Positions 15,542 through 23,755 of a DNA stretch of 45,807 nucleotides are shown piece by piece. The first letter of the stretch is position 1; every line of letters begins with the position of its first letter. The notes below the pieces were generated by a model. The model was not told the DNA's origin and did not search any database. It saw nothing but the letters and a program-made list of their open reading frames with translations. The translations under genes were made by a program, and so were the position numbers. This stretch comes from Oscillospiraceae bacterium (GTDB lineage Bacteria; Bacillota; Clostridia; Oscillospirales; Acutalibacteraceae). The stretch lies in the NCBI GenBank assembly GCA_902792985.1, contig CADBBT010000009.1, positions 1 to 45,807 of the forward strand, read 5' to 3'.

Positions 15542-16270
15542 CTAAGCGATGTATCTGTCCTCTTTTGACATCCTGCCGACCAGAAGATACGACACGACGA
15601 ACAGCGCAGCGACGAACGCGGTAAAATACCAGCCGCTTTCGGTCTGTTCGAGCGTGGCAATGTAGTCATACGCGCCGTGCAGCAGCACCGGAAACAGCAG
15701 ACACAGCCGCCGGCAGATCCGCGAGGCGACCGGTTTCCCGAAGTTCTGATATTTTTTCGCAATGCCGTAAAACACGCCCATGAACACGCCGAAGCAGGCG
15801 TGCCCCGGAATGGCGGTCACAGCGCGCACAAGTGCGGTGGAAAAGCCGAAATGCATCACATAGCTGATGTTTTCCCAAAGGGCGAAGCCCAGCGAGGTGA
15901 AGACCGCGTAAACCACGCCGTCAAACTGGCTGTTGAATTCCGGCGAGCGCCAGGAATAGCGCTTCAAAAACAGATATTTCGAGCTTTCCTCCGACACCGC
16001 GACGATGACGAAATACAGCAGCACGTTGTAAAGCACCGTGTTTTGCGCCACCGCGCCGTCGAGCACCCAGCTCAGCACGCGCTCCTCCACCATCGCGAGC
16101 AGCGCGGAGAGGATGCCGCCGATGACGAGCCGCCGCAGCAGCTCCGGGCTTTCCTTTTCCAGCTTGTCTTTGCGCCAGACACGCACCATCAAAATCAGCG
16201 CGGGAATGACCGCCGCCAGAATCAGGATCAGATTATAGGTCATGCCGGCCTGCCATAAGAAATAAAACAT
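15542..16270 (-). CDS. prsW: PrsW-family intramembrane metalloprotease
   Basis: 242 residues from the ATG at 16270, 7 nt after GGAG. About seven hydrophobic segments. PrsW hallmarks are present in order: the Glu pair in AVSEESSKYLF, ALWENISYV, the His in PGHACFGVFMG and HGAYDY near the end. In Bacillus and Clostridioides, PrsW makes the site-1 cut in anti-sigma factors (RsiW, RsiT/RsiU) after envelope stress. The ECF anti-sigma protein at 23756 is a candidate local substrate, by inference only. It is last in a likely operon with the EamA transporter and the HEYGH protein. Confidence 0.9.
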   Translation of the reverse strand: MFYFLWQAGMTYNLILILAAVIPALILMVRVWRKDKLEKESPELLRRLVIGGILSALLAMVEERVLSWVLDGAVAQNTVLYNVLLYFVIVAVSEESSKYLFLKRYSWRSPEFNSQFDGVVYAVFTSLGFALWENISYVMHFGFSTALVRAVTAIPGHACFGVFMGVFYGIAKKYQNFGKPVASRICRRLCLLFPVLLHGAYDYIATLEQTESGWYFTAFVAALFVVSYLLVGRMSKEDRYIA

Positions 16271-16331
16271 TTTTTTCTCCTTCAAACCCTTTGTTTTGCC
16301 GCCGCAACGCGGCCTTTCTTTTGCCCGGCGT

Positions 16332-17243
16332 TTATGCCGGTTTTTCCTGTCCTTTCTTCTCGGGCAGCTGCGCCACAATGATCGCGGCGAACATGACCGC
16401 GCTGCCGAGCGCCTCGCGCAGCGTTGGCACCTCCTGCAGCACAAGGAGTCCCGTCAGCATTGCGAACACGGATTCCAGACTCATGATCATAGAAGCGATC
16501 GTCGGCTCTGTGCGCTGCTGGCCGAGGATCTGCAGCGTAAATGCCACGCCGCTGGACATGATGCCAGAATAAGCGATGGAAAACGCCGCGCTTTTTACAA
16601 GTTCCCAGGAGACCTCTTCCGTCAGCAGCATCATCGGCATACACAGCACGCCTGCGACGAAGAACTGAACACACGAGAGTTTGATACCGTCAAGCTCGGG
16701 CGAAACCTTATCGATCACCAGGATGTGCACGGCATACATCACCGCACACGCGAGCACATACAGATCGGACATCTGCACGCTGGCATCCTTCACGCATAGA
16801 AGATAAAGTCCGCCGACAGCCGCAAGCGCGCACGGCCAAAGGATCGGCCGGATCCGCTTGCCCAGCGCCACGGAGAATACGGGCACAAGCAGAATATACA
16901 GCGCGGTGATGAATCCTGCCTTGCCGGACGGGGTGCCGCGGTCGATGCCGAATTGCTGCAGCACCGATGCCGCAGTCAGCACAAGCCCGCAAAGCAGACC
17001 GCCGCGCAGCAGCTTTTTGCGGTCGGTCGGCAAAAACCGTTCGGGTGTTTTCTTTTTCAAAACGGCGTCTTTGATGAGGAACACAGGCACAAGGAATGCC
17101 GAACCGAGCAGAGAACGCAGCCCGATGAAGGTGAACGGGCCGACATAGTGTGCGCCGGCAGACTGCGCCACAAAGGAGCTGCCCCAGATCATGGCACACA
17201 GTGCAAGGATCAGAGGACCGATCAGATTGTTTCGTTTGTTCAT
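16332..17243 (-). CDS. EamA/DMT-family transporter
   Basis: 303 residues with ten predicted hydrophobic segments in two EamA repeats. The first starts at LILALCAMIWGSSFVAQSAG and the second at DLYVLACAVMYAVHILVIDKV. The signature near the end of repeat 2 (QRTEPTIASMIMSLESVFAMLTG) is typical of drug/metabolite exporters. Substrate unknown; amino acids and purines are common in the family. It lies between the HEYGH protein gene (30 bp upstream) and prsW (61 bp downstream), all on the minus strand. Confidence 0.92.
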   Translation of the reverse strand: MNKRNNLIGPLILALCAMIWGSSFVAQSAGAHYVGPFTFIGLRSLLGSAFLVPVFLIKDAVLKKKTPERFLPTDRKKLLRGGLLCGLVLTAASVLQQFGIDRGTPSGKAGFITALYILLVPVFSVALGKRIRPILWPCALAAVGGLYLLCVKDASVQMSDLYVLACAVMYAVHILVIDKVSPELDGIKLSCVQFFVAGVLCMPMMLLTEEVSWELVKSAAFSIAYSGIMSSGVAFTLQILGQQRTEPTIASMIMSLESVFAMLTGLLVLQEVPTLREALGSAVMFAAIIVAQLPEKKGQEKPA

Positions 17244-17273
17244 AGAAAAGGTTCCTTTGCTGCGAAAAGAAGA

Positions 17274-17780
17274 TCAATGGTCGGTTGCCGTCATTTTCAT
17301 GCCGGAGAAGCGTTGTCCGAACGCGTTTGCCCAGGCTTCGCAATACAGTTTATAGTAGGATACACCGTGCTTTTTTCGCCAGCTTTCAAAGCAGTTGCAC
17401 CAGATCATGGACGGCAGGGCAATGACAATGTAATACAGCGGCCCGAGCAGCAGGCACTGCCATGTATGACCGTATTCGTGGATACGCGCGTTGTAGGTCC
17501 ACTCCTTTTTCGGGTGCTGGTCGCGCATGAAGATGAACAGCCCCATGGAAAGGCCGCCCTGTTTCCAAGGCAGGTACACGATGTAGGCGTAGCCGAATCG
17601 CTGATAACGGCGGCCGAGCAGCTTTGTGCAGATCAAAAACGCAATACCGCCCACAAGGTTGACCGGCAGACCCCAGGTCCACTGCACAAGGTAAAACAAA
17701 AAGGCTTTGAGGTCATTTTTGAAATTCTTTTCTTTTTTGTCGGGTGCTTTTTTGGTGATGTCAACGCGGATGTCAGACAT
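17274..17780 (-). CDS. Membrane protein with HEYGH motif, function unknown
   Basis: 168 residues, preceded by AAGGAGG 9 nt before the ATG. The N-terminal 25 residues are charged. Hydrophobic segments lie around residues 33-55 and 112-130. ARIHEYGHTWQCLLLGPLYY contains an HExxH pattern, which can bind zinc, followed by a membrane segment. Similar short membrane proteins with HExGH motifs occur across gut bacteria without known activity. A peptidase role is possible but the third metal ligand is not evident. First gene of the operon leading to prsW. Confidence 0.65.
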   Translation of the reverse strand: MSDIRVDITKKAPDKKEKNFKNDLKAFLFYLVQWTWGLPVNLVGGIAFLICTKLLGRRYQRFGYAYIVYLPWKQGGLSMGLFIFMRDQHPKKEWTYNARIHEYGHTWQCLLLGPLYYIVIALPSMIWCNCFESWRKKHGVSYYKLYCEAWANAFGQRFSGMKMTATDH

Positions 17781-17799
17781 GACTGATGCCTCCTTTTGG

Positions 17800-18010
17800 G
17801 AATGTGGAATTACAGAGAGTGAAATGTGGAGTGTGAAATGTGGAATTGCGGTCGCGGATGCCGGTGTTTATATATCTTTAGGTTTGCACCGCGACAGGAA
17901 AAGCGGTCGGCGCAGCGCCCGTATCTTTCTTCGCGGAAATGATGTGTTTTTTTCATCCACAAGAATCCGCGACCTTAATTCCACATTCCAAATTCCAAAT
18001 TCAACATTGC
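17800..18010. repeat. MITE-like element with 20-bp inverted arms flanked by inverted short repeats
   Basis: GTGGAATTGCGGTCGCGGAT (17840-17859) pairs with ATCCGCGACCTTAATTCCAC (17965-17984), 18 of 20 positions, around a 105-bp centre. Outside the arms lie degenerate GTGGAAT/TGTGAAA units on the left (17806-17847) and the complementary ATTCCACATTCC/AAATTCC units on the right. The arm core GGAATTGCGGTCGCGG recurs exactly at 35586-35601. It separates the MFS gene from the HEYGH gene. No ORF is supported. Confidence 0.72.
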
Positions 18011-18012
18011 TT

Positions 18013-19653
18013 TCACGCTTCTTCTGTCAGCACGGCAAAATTTCCGTCTTCGTCCGTTTCCAGCATTTTCGCGTTCGGACCGTCGCTGCCCTCTGCCAGC
18101 CAGGTGTCGGCAAATTTCTGTCCGGAAACGGCTTCAATTCGCGCGATCTGCGCTTCGGTCAGCTTCACCGCGCCGTATTTATGCTTTGCGGCAAGCGCCG
18201 CGCGGATCATCGCGTGATCTTCGCGCGTCATCTGAAACCGGTGCAGCAAAACCAGCGACACCAGCGCTGCGGCGATCGGGATCACAGCAACGCAAATGCG
18301 AATGCCCCAAACAGCGAGCTCGCTTTGCGGATACAGCAGCCCCGTTGTTTTTTCATAGTCGGACACGGCGTCGCCGGTAACAAGGCCGAAGGAGAACAGG
18401 ATCTTACCGACAAGGTAGGACATGAAGCCGCTGACGCTCTTTTTGATCAGCGTGCTGAATGTGGCGATCACACCCTCGCGGCGGCGACCGGTGATCAGCT
18501 CGTCCACATCGGTCAGATCCGGAAAAATATTTGTGGAAACAAAGCCCAGTCCGCTCATGCCGAACGGATACAGGATCATACTCAGCAGCATCAGCAAAAA
18601 CCAAAGCGTCGCCGCACCGGAATTCGTCGTGCTTGTCTGCATAAACAACCCGATCGCAAGCCCCGCGACCATGAGCGGCGTGACGATGTTGCCGCATTTT
18701 TTCTTGCCGTATTTCATCGTCAGCGCATAGTTGAGCGGAAACGCGCTGGCCTCCGCCACGCCGGCGACCGCGTTGAAAACAGCGTAGCTCTTGTACTGGT
18801 TGGCAAGATATTTGATGTAATACACCTTGCTTGTGCCGTAAAAGCCGGTGGAAAACTGATAGGCAAGGCTCATGAAGAAATATTGCCGGAACGCTTTGTT
18901 CTTAAAAACAAGCACATATTCGCGCAGCAGATATTTCAGATCGAACGGCGGCAACTCGTTGTCGAGTGACGAGGGCTCGCGCGTTTTGTGATAGGTCAAA
19001 AACACCGCAATGCTGAAGAACACGGCAAGTGTCAGACCGACGACCAAAAACGGCGGTTTCGACTGCGAGGTGATGTTGTCGTTGGATTTGAAGAGCCAGA
19101 GGATCGCAACCGTGAACAAAAACGACGGCACCATGCCCGCGGAGTTGAACAGATAGCCCACGGAGTTGTACTGTGTGCGCAGATCGTAGTCCGGCGCAAG
19201 CTCGGGCAGCATGGCGGTGTGCGGCACGCTGATGATGGTATACGCCGTTTTATAAAGCATATACACAAGCACAAAATAGACCATCGCCTTTGTCGGTGAC
19301 GCGGCGCCGTCCAGTCCGTAGCTGTTCCACAGCAGCGCATAGGACACAAACAGCACCGGAATGCCCCAGAGCAGATAGCGGCGGTGCTTGCCCGTTTTTG
19401 CGCGCGTGCGGTCGGTGATGATGCCCATGGCGGGGTCGGTCACGGCGTCCCAGATCGTGGCGATCATGACGACCTTGCTCGCGTCCGGAAGGGTCAGATT
19501 GACCACATCGGTCAGAAAGATCATGAAATACATGCTGATGATGTAGCCCGCGCCGCCCATGAACATATTGGCGTAGCTATAATTGATCATCGGCAAAATC
19601 GCGGTCTTGAAATCGCCCTTGACGCCGATGGCGTGCTTGATCTTTTCGCCCAA
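18013..19653 (-). CDS. GPH-type MFS cation symporter
   Basis: 546 residues from a TTG at 19653, 8 nt after CGGAGG; the GTG at 19662 overlaps that site. Twelve or so hydrophobic segments. NYSYANMFMGGAGYIISMYFMIFLTDV and the loop WDAVTDPAMGIITDRTRAKTGKHRRYLL are diagnostic of the glycoside-pentoside-hexuronide:cation symporter family (MelB-like), which imports sugars with H+ or Na+. An extra about 60-residue cytoplasmic tail (RAALAAKHKYGAVKLTEAQIARI...) follows the last helix. It begins 29 bp after the secreted Ig-like gene and is cotranscribed with it. Confidence 0.88.
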   Translation of the reverse strand: MGEKIKHAIGVKGDFKTAILPMINYSYANMFMGGAGYIISMYFMIFLTDVVNLTLPDASKVVMIATIWDAVTDPAMGIITDRTRAKTGKHRRYLLWGIPVLFVSYALLWNSYGLDGAASPTKAMVYFVLVYMLYKTAYTIISVPHTAMLPELAPDYDLRTQYNSVGYLFNSAGMVPSFLFTVAILWLFKSNDNITSQSKPPFLVVGLTLAVFFSIAVFLTYHKTREPSSLDNELPPFDLKYLLREYVLVFKNKAFRQYFFMSLAYQFSTGFYGTSKVYYIKYLANQYKSYAVFNAVAGVAEASAFPLNYALTMKYGKKKCGNIVTPLMVAGLAIGLFMQTSTTNSGAATLWFLLMLLSMILYPFGMSGLGFVSTNIFPDLTDVDELITGRRREGVIATFSTLIKKSVSGFMSYLVGKILFSFGLVTGDAVSDYEKTTGLLYPQSELAVWGIRICVAVIPIAAALVSLVLLHRFQMTREDHAMIRAALAAKHKYGAVKLTEAQIARIEAVSGQKFADTWLAEGSDGPNAKMLETDEDGNFAVLTEEA

Positions 19654-19682
19654 TAGAGTCACCTCCGGTTCTGATTGAAAGG

Positions 19683-20540
19683 TTATCCGCGCACGATGCG
19701 GGGGAAGGAGAACAGCGTTTTGAGGAACGCGCCGAACGCCATGGCAAGCACGGTGGGCAGCGCAAAAAGAACGCTGCGTGCGGACGCGTTTTCATAATAA
19801 GAGGAAACATCAAAGAAGCGTCTGCTGTCTTTGAGGTTTTGCAAATACATCTCGCGCGAAGAGATGATCTTCACACTGCGGGAAAGCAGGGTCGTCTCTC
19901 CGCGGCGCACGGTGACTGTCAGCGTCCCCGGCGCCGTCAGCGGCAGCTCCGCCGTTTGACTTTCCCCGGCAAAGAACGTCTGCTTCTTTTCGCCGTTCAC
20001 AAACAATTCCGCACCCGCGCTGCAGTTTTCATACCAAACGACAGCCGTGTCGCCGACCGCGAGGGTGTCACGCGTGTCGATATCGGCATACCAGCCGTCG
20101 CCGAGATGATCGCGCGCTGAAAATTCACATGCGCGGTTCCAGTGCGCAAACGTGTCGCACGTTGCCGTGCGGTTTGCGTCGCCGTTTTTATCAAACACCG
20201 TATTTGCCGGAATGATGCAGGCGGCGATTTCATCCGCACTGCCCAAGGGGATGTTTGCAACAAAGCGCAGACGATCGGCCGTCTTTCCGTTTTCCGAAAA
20301 TGCGATCTGCTGAACCTGCGCGTCGACCGAACGCTGCTTGTCCGGCTGCTTTTCCGTTGCAAACAACAGCTTCGGCGTTTTGGCGGCTTTGACAAAGCCC
20401 TGCGGCGCGACCACGCAAACGTGGGTCACCTCGCCGTCATCCCACAGCCATGCGCGCCAGTCGCCGTCCTTCGCGCCGGCAAACGTGATCGTGCTGCCCA
20501 GCAGCAACAGCGCCAGCAGCAAAGAAATGAACCTTTTCAT
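19683..20540 (-). CDS. Secreted, C-terminally anchored Ig-like protein, unknown
   Basis: 285 residues. A clear signal peptide (FISLLLALLLLGSTITFAGA) is followed by beta-rich sequence. Residues about 165-235 look like an Ig/Big-type domain (ELFVNGEKKQTFFAGESQTAELPLTAPGTLTVTVRRGET). A hydrophobic helix near the C terminus (SVLFALPTVLAMAFGAFL) ends in a short basic tail, giving a single-pass anchor. No enzyme motif. It is first in an operon with the GPH symporter, so binding or presenting the transported glycoside is possible but unproven. Confidence 0.7.
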   Translation of the reverse strand: MKRFISLLLALLLLGSTITFAGAKDGDWRAWLWDDGEVTHVCVVAPQGFVKAAKTPKLLFATEKQPDKQRSVDAQVQQIAFSENGKTADRLRFVANIPLGSADEIAACIIPANTVFDKNGDANRTATCDTFAHWNRACEFSARDHLGDGWYADIDTRDTLAVGDTAVVWYENCSAGAELFVNGEKKQTFFAGESQTAELPLTAPGTLTVTVRRGETTLLSRSVKIISSREMYLQNLKDSRRFFDVSSYYENASARSVLFALPTVLAMAFGAFLKTLFSFPRIVRG

Positions 20541-20566
20541 AAGAAGTCCCTCTTTTCATGGTTCCT

Positions 20567-20595
20567 ATTTTACCATTGAGCGCTGTCCACGTCAA
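20567..20595 (-). promoter_or_regulatory. Promoter of the Ig-like/symporter operon
   Basis: -35 TTGACG (20590-20595), 17 bp, -10 TAAAAT (20567-20572) on the minus strand, about 27 bp before the ATG. Confidence 0.75.
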
Positions 20596-20654
20596 GAAAA
20601 CTGAGAAAAAAGGCCGCGTTTTCTTGATTCTTCAAATAAAATCTTTGAAAAATG

Positions 20655-20684
20655 TTGACAGAAGGGGCACTTTTGAGCTATAAT
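20655..20684 (+). promoter_or_regulatory. Promoter of the rpmH operon
   Basis: -35 TTGACA (20655-20660), 18-bp spacer, -10 TATAAT (20679-20684). The roughly 105-nt leader contains the small stem GCGCT/AGCGC (about 20702-20718). No DnaA-box cluster is seen between here and 20540. Confidence 0.85.
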
Positions 20685-20793
20685 GTCAAAATGCAAGGTC
20701 TGCGCTCTGCAAAGCGCGATCTTTCAACCGAAAACAGCGTACCGTATTCGGCTGCGGTGCGTGTACATTCAAAACCAAAGGAGGTATACCGCA

Positions 20794-20928
20794 ATGAAAA
20801 GAACTTATCAACCCAAGAAACGCCACAGAAAGATGGAGCATGGTTTCCGCAAGAGAATGGCAACCAGCAACGGCCGCAAGGTTCTTGCCCGCAGACGTGC
20901 CAAGGGCAGAAAGCAGCTGACCTACTGA
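20794..20928 (+). CDS. rpmH: 50S ribosomal protein L34
   Basis: 44 residues, exactly the family length: it begins [18 protein letters not shown], carries [20 protein letters not shown] and ends in LTY. GGAGG lies before the ATG at 20794. L34 is a basic 23S-binding protein. First gene of the conserved rpmH-rnpA-yidD-yidC-jag order. dnaA, which usually lies upstream in Firmicutes, is absent here. Confidence 0.97.
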   Translation: MKRTYQPKKRHRKMEHGFRKRMATSNGRKVLARRRAKGRKQLTY

Positions 20929-21004
20929 GCACCGCTCATTCCAACATGACCCGGTGACGTCCGTTCACCGCGGTTGAGATTTCAGTGGAAACGGGGCTGG
21001 TCAA

Positions 21005-21349
21005 ATGCCGGGCGCCTATGACGCGTTGAATCTGAACAAGGACTTTCTGCGATTGTATCGCCGCGGCAAGTCCTGCGCAAAACCCGCACTGGTGGTGTAT
21101 GCCATGAAAAACCGTGGGGGTATTTGCCGCGTCGGCATTACAACGAGCAAAAAGATCGGGGGCGCCGTGCAGCGCAACCGCGCGCGCCGCGTGATCCGTG
21201 CCGCGTTTCAGGATGTGCTGCGTACGCAGACGCTTTCCGGCACATGGGATTTTGTCTTTGTTGCCCGCACAAAAACGACCCGCGTCAAAAGCACGGTCGT
21301 TGCCGCTGCAATGCGCGAGGCGATGCGCGAACTGGGGGTGCTGCAGTGA
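21005..21349 (+). CDS. rnpA: Ribonuclease P protein component
   Basis: 114 residues. The RNase P protein signature [16 protein letters not shown] is present, with [16 protein letters not shown] before it and [12 protein letters not shown] after. The protein binds the RnpB RNA and positions the 5' leader of pre-tRNA. The ribosome site before the ATG at 21005 is weak. The stop codon overlaps the GTG of yidD by 4 bp, implying translational coupling. Confidence 0.95.
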   Translation: MPGAYDALNLNKDFLRLYRRGKSCAKPALVVYAMKNRGGICRVGITTSKKIGGAVQRNRARRVIRAAFQDVLRTQTLSGTWDFVFVARTKTTRVKSTVVAAAMREAMRELGVLQ

Positions 21350-21570
21350 AAAAACTCCTGCTCACACTCATCCGCTTTTACCGCAAACACATCTCGCCGC
21401 ATTTACCGCCGATGTGCCGCTATTATCCGACCTGCTCGTGCTATGCGATCGAAGCGATCGAAACGCATGGCGCGCTGCGGGGAACACTTCTGGCACTCTG
21501 GCGTGTTTTGCGCTGCAATCCGCTGTCAAACGGCGGTTATGACCCCGTGCCCCCCAAAAGGGAAAAATAA
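21346..21570 (+). CDS. yidD: Membrane protein insertion efficiency factor YidD
   Basis: 74 residues from the GTG at 21346, overlapping the rnpA stop (GTGA). Hallmarks: [32 protein letters not shown], then [15 protein letters not shown]. YidD is a small amphipathic inner-membrane protein that helps YidC-dependent insertion. Normal length and genomic order. Confidence 0.95.
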   Translation: MKKLLLTLIRFYRKHISPHLPPMCRYYPTCSCYAIEAIETHGALRGTLLALWRVLRCNPLSNGGYDPVPPKREK

Positions 21571-21619
21571 CCACGAAATCGAAAACCGGTGTGTCCGGCG
21601 ATCCGTACGGAGGTAACCC

Positions 21620-22615
21620 ATGCAAACGATTTTCGCTTTTTTCTATTCGATCTTCGGTTTCCTGTTCCGTATTCTCTACAGTTTCATCGATAACTACGGC
21701 CTTGCCCTGCTGATCTTCACGCTCTTTTTCCGTTTGATCATCATGCCCACCAACATCAAGCAGCAGAAAAGCTCTGCCACCCAGGTGCGCATGCAGCCGA
21801 AGCTCAAACGTATCCGTGATAAGTATCAGGATTATCCGCCGCAGGAACGCAACCAGAAGATTCAGGAAGAAACCAACGAGCTTTATCAGCGCGAAGGTTA
21901 CAGCGCCATGGCCGGCTCCTGCCTGCCGCTGCTGTTCCAGCTCCCGATTCTGTGGGGCCTTTACGGTGTGGTGCGCGAGCCGCTGAAGTATGTGCTTCAG
22001 ATCCCGGCGTCGCTGGTGAGCACGCTGACAAGCGTTGCTTCAACCACGCTCGGTCTGTCCGGCCGCGCCGCCGCTTATGTGGAACCGGCGCTGATCGCCA
22101 ACATTGACAAGCTCATCTACAAAATTCCGGAAACGGCCGCGCTGTATCCGCAGGAGATCCAGAAGATCCGCGATTTTGATTTCACGGTCTTCGGCATCGA
22201 CCTGGGCGCTGTGCCGGATTTCTCGGTCATCCGGAATTTCGGCTCCGCTTCGACGCAGGCAAAGATTTTACTTCTCATACCTCTTTTGTCTTTTGCAACG
22301 TCGATGCTCACGAGCGTCCTCTCTCAAGTGCGCCAGAAAAAGAACAACCCGAACATGGAAAACCAGCAGATGATGGGCTGCATGATGTTCATGATGCCGC
22401 TGATGAGTCTGTGGTTCACGTTCCAGTTCCCTGCCGGCATGGGCATGTACTGGATCCTTTCCAACGTGTTCGCCTTCTTCCAGACACTGATCCTCGGCCA
22501 CGTCTACGCCCCGCGCAAGACGATTGCCCGTTTGATGGTAGACGAAACGATCTACCGGCGCTCCTATGAGAACACAAAAAAGACCGTGAACAACAACCAA
22601 GACGATGCATCATGA
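21620..22615 (+). CDS. yidC: YidC/Oxa1-family membrane protein insertase
   Basis: 331 residues, CGGAGG ribosome site. The first membrane segment is preceded by FLFRILYSFIDNYGLALLIFTLFFRLIIMP, containing the conserved Arg of the hydrophilic groove. MQPKLKRIRDKYQ and REGYSAMAGSCLPLLFQLPIL are typical. Five membrane segments. An insertion of about 75 residues (VSTLTSVASTTLGLSG... to FSVIRNFG) lies between segments 2 and 3. The protein inserts and folds membrane proteins, with or without SecYEG. No lipobox is seen at the N terminus. Confidence 0.94.
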   Translation: MQTIFAFFYSIFGFLFRILYSFIDNYGLALLIFTLFFRLIIMPTNIKQQKSSATQVRMQPKLKRIRDKYQDYPPQERNQKIQEETNELYQREGYSAMAGSCLPLLFQLPILWGLYGVVREPLKYVLQIPASLVSTLTSVASTTLGLSGRAAAYVEPALIANIDKLIYKIPETAALYPQEIQKIRDFDFTVFGIDLGAVPDFSVIRNFGSASTQAKILLLIPLLSFATSMLTSVLSQVRQKKNNPNMENQQMMGCMMFMMPLMSLWFTFQFPAGMGMYWILSNVFAFFQTLILGHVYAPRKTIARLMVDETIYRRSYENTKKTVNNNQDDAS

Positions 22616-22646
22616 TGCATAACCAAGAAAACGGTGGTGACAACGA

Positions 22647-23690
22647 ATGATTTTTGAAGCAAAAGGACAGGGCGCAACTGTTGACGAAGCCCTTGCGGCC
22701 GCAAAGGCGGCGCTGAACGCCCCCGAAACGGCGGACGTTCATGTGGAGATCCTCTCTGCGCCGCAAAAAAAGATCCTCGGCCTGTTCGGCGGAAAAAAAG
22801 CGGAAGCCAGAGCTTTTTATGAAATCCCGGACGCACCCGTAAAACAGGAAAAACCCAAGGCGCCCAAAGCGCAAAAGGCGCAGCAGCCCGCGCAAAAGGC
22901 GCAAAAGCAGCCGGCGCCCAAGGCACAGCCGAAGCCGGAAAAGCAGCCAAAGCCGGCAGAAAAGAAGCCGGAAACAAAGGCGAGCGAAGAAGAAGCTTTG
23001 AAAGCCGCGGCCCAAGAAGAAGCGCTCAGCAGAACGCCGATCGATCCCGAAAGCAAACCGGGCGTGAAGACGGCTGTGGAATATCTTAAGAGTGTACTTG
23101 CAGCAATGGGCGTTGAAAAAACAGAGATCGCCGCGTTTGTGCAGGCGGACAACGAAGTGCTGCTTGAACTGGATTGCGGTGACGATTACGGCGTTGTGAT
23201 CGGCAGACGCGGTGAAACGCTGGATTCCATCCAATACCTGACCCGTCTGGTCGCCAATCGCAAAAAGACCGAAGGTGAGTATTCCCGCATCACGCTGAAT
23301 GTCGGGTCCTATCGTGAAAAACGCCGCGCGACCCTTTCCAACCTTGCGAAAAAGAACGCGGAAAAGGTTCGTAAATACGGCCGCAACTTCACCTTTGAGC
23401 CGATGAATCCCTATGAGCGGCGCATCATCCACACCACAGTGCAGGGCATTGAAGGTGTGAAATCCCACTCTGTCGGTTCTGACGAGGACCGTCGTGTGGT
23501 CATCTCGCTGGAAGACGGCGTCAAGCCGCTGAATCCTTCCCGCGGCGGCGGCAGAGGCGGCCGTTCCGGTTCCCGTCCGCGCGGCGGCAACAAAGGCGGC
23601 AGAGGCGGCGCGCAGCCGAGCGCTCCGACCCGCGCTCCGAAAACAGACGCGGGCGCAGCAGGCGTTTCCCTTTACGGAAAGATCAACTGA
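22647..23690 (+). CDS. jag: Jag/KhpB RNA-binding protein with RGG-like tail
   Basis: 347 residues. Jag_N domain (MIFEAKGQGATVDEALAAAK, KKILGLFGGKKAEA) at 1-55, a long Lys/Ala/Pro/Gln linker at about 65-130, KH domain with VIGRRGETLDSIQYL at about 180-205, and R3H domain with FEPMNPYERRIIHTTVQ at about 250-280. After it comes a Gly/Arg-rich tail (SRGGGRGGRSGSRPRGGNKGGRGG) not typical of Jag. KhpB binds many RNAs and affects cell elongation. Last gene of the rpmH operon; mnmE and mnmG, which often follow, are absent. Confidence 0.93.
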   Translation: MIFEAKGQGATVDEALAAAKAALNAPETADVHVEILSAPQKKILGLFGGKKAEARAFYEIPDAPVKQEKPKAPKAQKAQQPAQKAQKQPAPKAQPKPEKQPKPAEKKPETKASEEEALKAAAQEEALSRTPIDPESKPGVKTAVEYLKSVLAAMGVEKTEIAAFVQADNEVLLELDCGDDYGVVIGRRGETLDSIQYLTRLVANRKKTEGEYSRITLNVGSYREKRRATLSNLAKKNAEKVRKYGRNFTFEPMNPYERRIIHTTVQGIEGVKSHSVGSDEDRRVVISLEDGVKPLNPSRGGGRGGRSGSRPRGGNKGGRGGAQPSAPTRAPKTDAGAAGVSLYGKIN

Positions 23691-23704
23691 ATAATACCAT
23701 AACG

Positions 23705-23746
23705 AAAAGCACTGCATTCCACTTTGGGAACGCAGTGCTTTTTTAC
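23705..23746 (+). terminator. Terminator of the rpmH operon
   Basis: AAAAGCACTGC (23705-23715) pairs with GCAGTGCTTTT (23732-23742), followed by further T. It lies between convergent genes. Confidence 0.9.
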
Positions 23747-23755
23747 TTTTGCTTT

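Noticed and set aside
20540-20794. Replication origin next to rpmH
   Set aside because: No dnaA gene and no cluster of DnaA boxes (TTATNCACA) is seen in the region.
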